DNA of 9,181 nt from Pseudodesulfovibrio sp. (GTDB lineage: Bacteria; Desulfobacterota; Desulfovibrionia; Desulfovibrionales; Desulfovibrionaceae), in the NCBI GenBank assembly GCA_022712815.1, contig JAFLJW010000383.1, positions 1 through 9,181 on the forward strand, in the 5' to 3' direction. Under the pieces are notes generated by a model. It was not told where the DNA came from and made no database searches. It was given only the letters and a program-made list of their open reading frames with translations. Shown piece after piece: positions 6,194 through 9,181 of the stretch (positions within the stretch are counted from its first letter, which is position 1; each line of letters starts with the position of its first letter). The position numbers and the translations under genes are program-made.

Positions 6194-6949
6194 CGCCTTC
6201 CGGCCACGCATGGCGTGGTTCGCTGGGACAATGGCGGGAGTTTAAAAGACATCGAACGCGAGGTCAGGGAAAGGGACCTTGCGACGTTGGCCTTTGCCGA
6301 TTCCGAGTTTTTCGGTGACCATGAAATTGCCATGGCAATGTGTCACGACATGCGGGCGCATGAAATGAACGTTTTATGGAGTGCGCAGCTTGCCACCGTC
6401 CCCGCGGGTGAGTTGCTCAAGGGTATGCGGCTGGCTGGTTGCCAGCACGTGACCATGCTTCTCGACCCGGATGAAGCCGTGGACGCACTGGAACTTGTCC
6501 GCCACTATGGCTTTGATGCCCGCATTTGCAACGTGGACGGGACATCGTATGCGTCGGACAAAATTTCCTACACCGTTGTTGAGCGGGAAGTCATTGCCGC
6601 CCGGTTGCCCGGTTTGCATACCGTGCAATTTGATCTGGCCGTGGCGTACTATAATGCCCGCCGGTATTCCGAAGTCATGCTGCCCCTTGGCAAAGCCATG
6701 ACCCTTCGTTTTCCCAAGAATGAACTATGCCTGAATTTGCTGGCCTGCCTGAGCGCGGCCAAGCATTACCCTGATCAGGTTGCAGGATTGCTTGATCAGG
6801 CGAGGTACGGATGCCCGCATCCAGTGGTCTTTCGCAATCGAAAACTGCTCAAGTCGTGGCTTGAAAGCGGCGGTGATCTCAAAGGCATCCGGCTGGAACT
6901 GGAGTCAGCCAGTGGTTCTTCGGTAATGGTCCAGGCAATTCAATTTTGA
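6146..6949 (+). CDS. Uncharacterised protein: radical-SAM-barrel-like segment without Fe-S cysteines, plus TPR-like tail
   Basis: I do not recognise a named family. From the ATG at 6146 the protein has 267 residues. Residues about 24-130 read like the later strands of a radical SAM barrel: GGSLKDIEREV (the usual E-helix), LATLAFADSEFFGDHEIAMAMCHDM (like the D-x-x-F strand), VLWSAQLATVP, and ELLKGMRLAGCQHVTMLL (like the MKxAGC strand). The CxxxCxxC motif that should precede this is absent, and even the open frame back to 6074 has no cysteine before the barrel part. Residues about 160-240 are helical and TPR-like (FDLAVAYYNARRYSEVMLPLGKAM). The start is uncertain: TTG at 6074 lies in the metG terminator, while GTG at 6140 and ATG at 6170 remain possible, and no clear ribosome site decides. 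It is a single gene between two terminators. An enzymatic role is unlikely without the cluster. Confidence 0.75.
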   Translation: MYIERSTGMSEGKDGHRLPATHGVVRWDNGGSLKDIEREVRERDLATLAFADSEFFGDHEIAMAMCHDMRAHEMNVLWSAQLATVPAGELLKGMRLAGCQHVTMLLDPDEAVDALELVRHYGFDARICNVDGTSYASDKISYTVVEREVIAARLPGLHTVQFDLAVAYYNARRYSEVMLPLGKAMTLRFPKNELCLNLLACLSAAKHYPDQVAGLLDQARYGCPHPVVFRNRKLLKSWLESGGDLKGIRLELESASGSSVMVQAIQF

Positions 6950-7020
6950 AACCGCCCCTGGCGGCCAAAGGGCAAGTCCGTTGGAATCCCAAATGATTTT
7001 TAGTGTATTTCAGAATAAAG

Positions 7021-7054
7021 AACCGACATGCATATGAAGTGCGTGTCGGTTTTT
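7021..7054. terminator. Bidirectional terminator between convergent genes
   Basis: AACCGACATGCA (7021-7032) pairs with TGCGTGTCGGTT (7040-7051) with one G-T wobble, followed by T5 on the + strand. On the minus strand the same stem is followed by CTTTATT. It lies 72 bases after the + strand gene stop and 17 bases beyond the minus-strand gene stop, so it can serve both. Confidence 0.85.
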
Positions 7055-7070
7055 CATGTCGAAATGATTG

Positions 7071-8021
7071 CTAGACGTGATTGAGAAGTTTTAACTCTGA
7101 CGGATGCGGATTCAGGAAATACTGCTGCATCAGGTATGGGTTCTGGTGTTTTCGTGCATAGTGGTTGAGGAGCGTGAGTGGTATTACCAGCGGAATTTTG
7201 CCGTTCTTGTAGGCAATTATCATCGTCCGCAGTTCTTGCGCGTCGCCATCATCCAGTTGTTTCTTGAAATAGCCCATGGCGTGCGTGAGGATCTCGGCGT
7301 TCTTCGTTGGTGTGGCTTTCAATGCCAGAGAGCGGAAGAGCATGGTTCCGTATGTATCGAATATTTCATCCGCATTGAAAATGCTGCATTCGCCGAGCAG
7401 TTTGCCGAGTTCCCGATAGCCGCGCAGATTGTGGCTGCGGATCATCATCTTGTGCCGGGTGTGAAAATCAACCAGATTGCCGATTTTCAGGCCCTTGGCG
7501 GTAAGCTCGCGCCATCGTTTCAAGACAAAGACGCGCCGTATGAAATTTTCTCGTAAAATCGGATTCTGCAATCGGTCGGAGGCCTCTACCGGGAGCAGTG
7601 GGTAATGGGTCATCAGCAATTTGGCAAAGAATCCGGCACCTCGGCGAGGAGGATTGCCTGTGGTCGAAAAAATCTTTCCCTGCATAAGGGCGCAGCAAGG
7701 GGACCGGCTCTCAAGCACGAAGCCGCAAAGGTCTTCTTTATCCAGTCCGGGCAGGATACGATCTGTCCAGTTGGTCATTTTTTCTGTCAGATCATCTCCG
7801 GATTCGTATCCGATCAGGCGCACATCACCATTGCAGTCTACCTGGCGGACTTTTTCCCGTGGGATACCCATACCGCAAGCGATCTCCGGGCAGAGCGGGA
7901 CGAATTCGACATACTTTGCAAGCGTGTCAGTGAGGTAGGCGTCACGGGCATCAGTGTTGTTCCAGCGGACTTTTTCGCCCGCGATACAGGCACTGACACC
8001 TATTCTGATATTTTCAGACAT
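7071..8021 (-). CDS. DUF523-DUF1722 fusion protein (TudS/YbgA type)
   Basis: A 316-residue cytoplasmic protein with two domains. Residues 4-145 are DUF523: IGVSACIAGEKVRWN (7-21), LCPEIACGMGIPRE (43-56) and GFVLESRSPCCA (100-111), with conserved C12, C44/C49 and C109/C110. Residues about 165-310 are DUF1722/YbgA: LVDFHTRHKMMIRSHN (183-198), YRELGKLLG, and PLTLLNHYARKH near 281-292. Characterised DUF523 members (TudS) bind a [4Fe-4S] cluster through three cysteines and remove sulfur from 4-thiouracil, with the open iron site taking the sulfur. The fused YbgA domain has no settled function. Applying that chemistry here is inference. GGAGGG lies 8 bases before the ATG, which supports the start. 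It has its own promoter region and is separated from upstream feoA by a hairpin terminator. Confidence 0.88.
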   Translation of the reverse strand: MSENIRIGVSACIAGEKVRWNNTDARDAYLTDTLAKYVEFVPLCPEIACGMGIPREKVRQVDCNGDVRLIGYESGDDLTEKMTNWTDRILPGLDKEDLCGFVLESRSPCCALMQGKIFSTTGNPPRRGAGFFAKLLMTHYPLLPVEASDRLQNPILRENFIRRVFVLKRWRELTAKGLKIGNLVDFHTRHKMMIRSHNLRGYRELGKLLGECSIFNADEIFDTYGTMLFRSLALKATPTKNAEILTHAMGYFKKQLDDGDAQELRTMIIAYKNGKIPLVIPLTLLNHYARKHQNPYLMQQYFLNPHPSELKLLNHV

Positions 8022-8042
8022 TAAGTAAACCCTCCGAATGAC

Positions 8043-8057
8043 TTACGGATACCGTAA
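8043..8057. promoter_or_regulatory. Perfect inverted repeat in the DUF523 gene leader
   Basis: TTACGG (8043-8048) and CCGTAA (8052-8057) are perfect complements around ATA. On the minus strand this lies between the predicted -10 and the ribosome site, where a bound repressor would block transcription; it could also be a small RNA hairpin. Confidence 0.4.
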
Positions 8058-8071
8058 CATCGGCGGATTAC

Positions 8072-8108
8072 TAAATACAAGTATAATTCCACTATGTCAG
8101 TTTGTGGA
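8072..8108 (-). promoter_or_regulatory. Candidate promoter(s) for the DUF523-DUF1722 gene
   Basis: On the minus strand TATACT (bases 8080-8085) lies 17 bases after TCCACA (8103-8108), and an overlapping alternative is CTGACA (8095-8100) with TATTTA (8072-8077), also 17 apart. Either places transcription start a few tens of bases ahead of the ATG at 8021. Confidence 0.45.
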
Positions 8109-8110
8109 TA

Positions 8111-8134
8111 AGAAAAGCCGGTTTGAAACGGCTT
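8111..8134 (-). terminator. Rho-independent terminator after feoA
   Basis: On the minus strand AAGCCG (8134-8129) pairs with CGGCTT (8120-8115) around an 8-base loop, leading into TTTTCTTAT. It lies 22 bases after the feoA stop and just before the next gene's promoter. Confidence 0.6.
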
Positions 8135-8156
8135 GTATGTATGGTTGGGTTGTGAG

Positions 8157-8441
8157 CTACGAGGCTTTGGCTCGTGTTTCAGGACAGCAGGAACATGGCT
8201 TGATTTCAGTGGAATCACTTTTCACGGCAAGTATCTTTTCGGCCAGTCCACAGCACAATACGACTTCCGTACCACGCACGCGAACCCGGCAACCCGTAGA
8301 TCCTTCGCTCAATATTTCTACCGGACATCCCGGCGTCATGCCCATGGCGAGCATGCGCGATCGCGCTCCCTGGCCGCCGTTAATGTCTGCTACACGCACA
8401 ATTGTTCCCACAGGATATTTGGTCAAAGGCATCTTGGTCAT
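8157..8441 (-). CDS. feoA: FeoA-domain protein (ferrous iron transport accessory)
   Basis: A 94-residue cytoplasmic protein whose residues 9-73 form the SH3-like FeoA domain: YPVGTIVRVADINGGQGARSR, then LAMGMTPGCPVEIL and VRVRGTEVVLCCGLAEKILA. FeoA works with the FeoB membrane GTPase in Fe(II) uptake, probably as a regulator of FeoB. No feoB is seen in the window: the next gene on this strand is the DUF523 fusion, after a terminator. A 20-residue tail adds a CxCC cluster (KPCSCCPET), giving seven cysteines in 94 residues (39, 51, 63, 64, 83, 85, 86), which is high for FeoA. The start is supported by GAGGGG 5 bases before the ATG. A promoter with an overlapping inverted repeat lies upstream. 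Confidence 0.88.
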   Translation of the reverse strand: MTKMPLTKYPVGTIVRVADINGGQGARSRMLAMGMTPGCPVEILSEGSTGCRVRVRGTEVVLCCGLAEKILAVKSDSTEIKPCSCCPETRAKAS

Positions 8442-8468
8442 GAATTCCCCTCAAAGGTCTCGTTGAAA

Positions 8469-8500
8469 TTGAGAGTAAGTCTCAACCTCGACCGTGTCAA
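8469..8500 (-). promoter_or_regulatory. feoA promoter with overlapping operator-like inverted repeat
   Basis: On the minus strand TTGACA (8500-8495) is followed after 17 bases by TACTCT (8477-8472). An inverted repeat, TTGAGA and TCTCAA spaced by 5 bases (8469-8485), covers the -10 and part of the spacer, a classic repressor position. It does not obviously match the canonical Fur box, so the regulator is open. Confidence 0.55.
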
Positions 8501-8645
8501 TGAGGAAGTGATGAATGTCTTCGGTGGCTGGGGAAGAGGAGGAAAACCACTTTTTCTCAAAGGGAGTTTGGACATGAAAGGGACTTTTTGTGGTCAAAGC
8601 GAATGCCTTTGATGAGAATTTGCGCAATGCGCACCCAAAAAGTTT

Positions 8646-8702
8646 AGGAAGGGAGAGGGGATGGAGTCCAGAGGAAGGGTTGTCCCTCTCCCCTTCCTCT
8701 GG
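8646..8702. repeat. Two mutually exclusive long hairpins
   Basis: CCAGAGGAAGGG (8668-8679) pairs perfectly over 12 bp with CCCTTCCTCTGG (8691-8702). The same right arm can instead pair with AGGAAGGGAGAGGG (8646-8659): AGGAAGGG with 8691-8698 and AGAGGG with CCCTCT (8684-8689), leaving one bulged C. There is no T-tract on either side, so it is not a simple terminator. It could be a dispersed extragenic palindrome or an RNA switch. Confidence 0.6.
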
Positions 8703-8754
8703 CCGCCGGAGGCATACAAAACCATTGCTATTCAAGGGGTAAGGCTGTAAGTAA

Positions 8755-8816
8755 TCAGGTTGTTCGGCAGGTGGCGGCGTTACCTGACTGGACGGAAGGG
8801 TAGAGGGGTTTTCCGT
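8755..8816 (+). promoter_or_regulatory. Structured carB leader
   Basis: ACCTG (8782-8786) can pair with either CAGGT at 8756-8760 (TCAGGT/ACCTGA, 6 bp) or CAGGT at 8768-8772. Downstream, ACGGAAGG (8792-8799) pairs with TTTTCCGT (8809-8816) over 8 bp with two wobbles. No U-run follows. The pairings are short and could be chance. Confidence 0.3.
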
Positions 8817-8855
8817 ATCTGAAAAAATGCCGTAACTTCAACTACTTCCATAAGA

Positions 8856-9181
8856 ATGCCCAAACGTACAGATATCAAAAAAATCATGCTGATCGGGTCC
8901 GGTCCAATTGTTATTGGACAGGCCTGTGAGTTCGACTATTCAGGCACCCAGGCTCTCAAGGCCCTCAAGGAAGAGGGGTATGAGGTTGTTTTAGTCAATT
9001 CCAATCCGGCTTCGATCATGACCGACCCGGAATTGGCGGACCGGACATACATTGAACCGATTGACCCTGAAACCGTAGCCCGAATTATAGAAAAAGAGCG
9101 TCCCGACGCTCTTTTGCCTACTTTGGGGGGGCAAACCGGTCTCAATACCGCTCTGGCCGTGGCTGAAATGGGTGTTTTGGA
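8856..9181 (+). CDS. carB: Carbamoyl-phosphate synthase large subunit, N-terminal fragment (3' end outside window)
   Basis: The first 108 codons of a gene that usually spans about 1,070. The protein starts MPKRTDIKKIMLIGSGPIVIG, then QACEFDYSGTQALKALKEEGY, VNSNPASIMTDPELADRTYI and LPTLGGQTGLN, the well-known opening of CarB and its first pre-ATP-grasp domain. CarB combines bicarbonate, ammonia (delivered by CarA from glutamine) and two ATP to make carbamoyl phosphate for pyrimidines and arginine. The catalytic ATP-grasp domains lie outside the window. The ATG at 8856 is chosen by the conserved N-terminus; only a poor ribosome site (TAAGA) precedes it. A three-codon ATG-CCG-TAA (8827-8835) lies just upstream in another frame. 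carA is not adjacent upstream. Confidence 0.96.
   Translation, partial: MPKRTDIKKIMLIGSGPIVIGQACEFDYSGTQALKALKEEGYEVVLVNSNPASIMTDPELADRTYIEPIDPETVARIIEKERPDALLPTLGGQTGLNTALAVAEMGVL

Larger units (their letters stand above)
8442..8855. other. Non-coding region between divergent feoA and carB
   Basis: No convincing gene is seen in these 414 bases. Apart from the feoA promoter, it holds a near-direct repeat (AAAGGGAGTTT at 8559 and AAAGGGACTTT at 8577), the palindromic TGCGCAATGCGCA (8621-8633), the large alternative hairpin block at 8646-8702, and the carB leader with further stems. A carB promoter could not be placed with confidence; TTGCTA at 8725 with TAAGTA 17 bases on is a poor match. Confidence 0.6.

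Noticed and set aside
6951..6965. Short CCGCC/GGCGG hairpin after the stop at 6949
   Set aside because: A 5-bp stem without a T-run; the better terminator is at 7021-7054.
8133..8612. A 159-codon plus-strand frame over feoA
   Set aside because: It is antisense to the clear FeoA domain and shows no family features.
8451..8735. A 94-codon minus-strand frame upstream of feoA
   Set aside because: It overlaps the feoA promoter and the large hairpins, has no ribosome site I can accept and no domain; treated as non-coding.

Overview
The window carries bacterial chromosomal housekeeping DNA from one lineage. There are no phage, IS, CRISPR or tRNA/rRNA genes that I can see. The mix of genes suggests a deltaproteobacterial sulfate reducer of the Desulfovibrio/Pseudodesulfovibrio type: an HDOD protein with an MBL-fold partner, a RicT-like PSP1 protein next to metG, a DUF523-DUF1722 fusion, and a Cys-rich FeoA. 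This is inference from gene style and order, not a database result.

Layout on the + strand: (1) the 3' end of a comEC/rec2-like DNA-uptake channel gene (1-251), followed by a weak terminator. (2) A two-gene unit, an HDOD protein (385-1245) overlapping by one base an MBL-fold metallohydrolase (1245-2126). (3) A stand-alone CheY-like receiver (2244-2639), preceded by two stacked inverted repeats and closed by a strong terminator. (4) A probable ricT-metG transcription unit (2826-6017). It has a good sigma70-type promoter, a small attenuator-like hairpin in its leader, and a strong terminator at its end. (5) An unrecognised protein (6146-6949) that resembles a radical-SAM barrel without the cluster cysteines, joined to a helical TPR-like tail. 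It converges on the minus-strand genes across a shared bidirectional terminator.

On the minus strand: feoA (8441-8157), then a separately promoted DUF523/DUF1722 (TudS/YbgA-type) gene (8021-7071). A 414-base non-coding region with strong alternative hairpins separates feoA from the divergent carB, whose first 108 codons (8856 onward) end the window.

How the genes fit together: the HDOD, MBL and receiver proteins look like signalling components with no sensor kinase in view. RicT and MetRS link to RNA processing and translation. FeoA and the DUF523 protein are both tied to iron or Fe-S chemistry. CarB makes carbamoyl phosphate for pyrimidine and arginine synthesis. No complete new multi-gene system is evident. 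The best leads are the cluster-less radical-SAM-like protein, the paired palindromes upstream of the receiver, and the alternative-hairpin region between feoA and carB.
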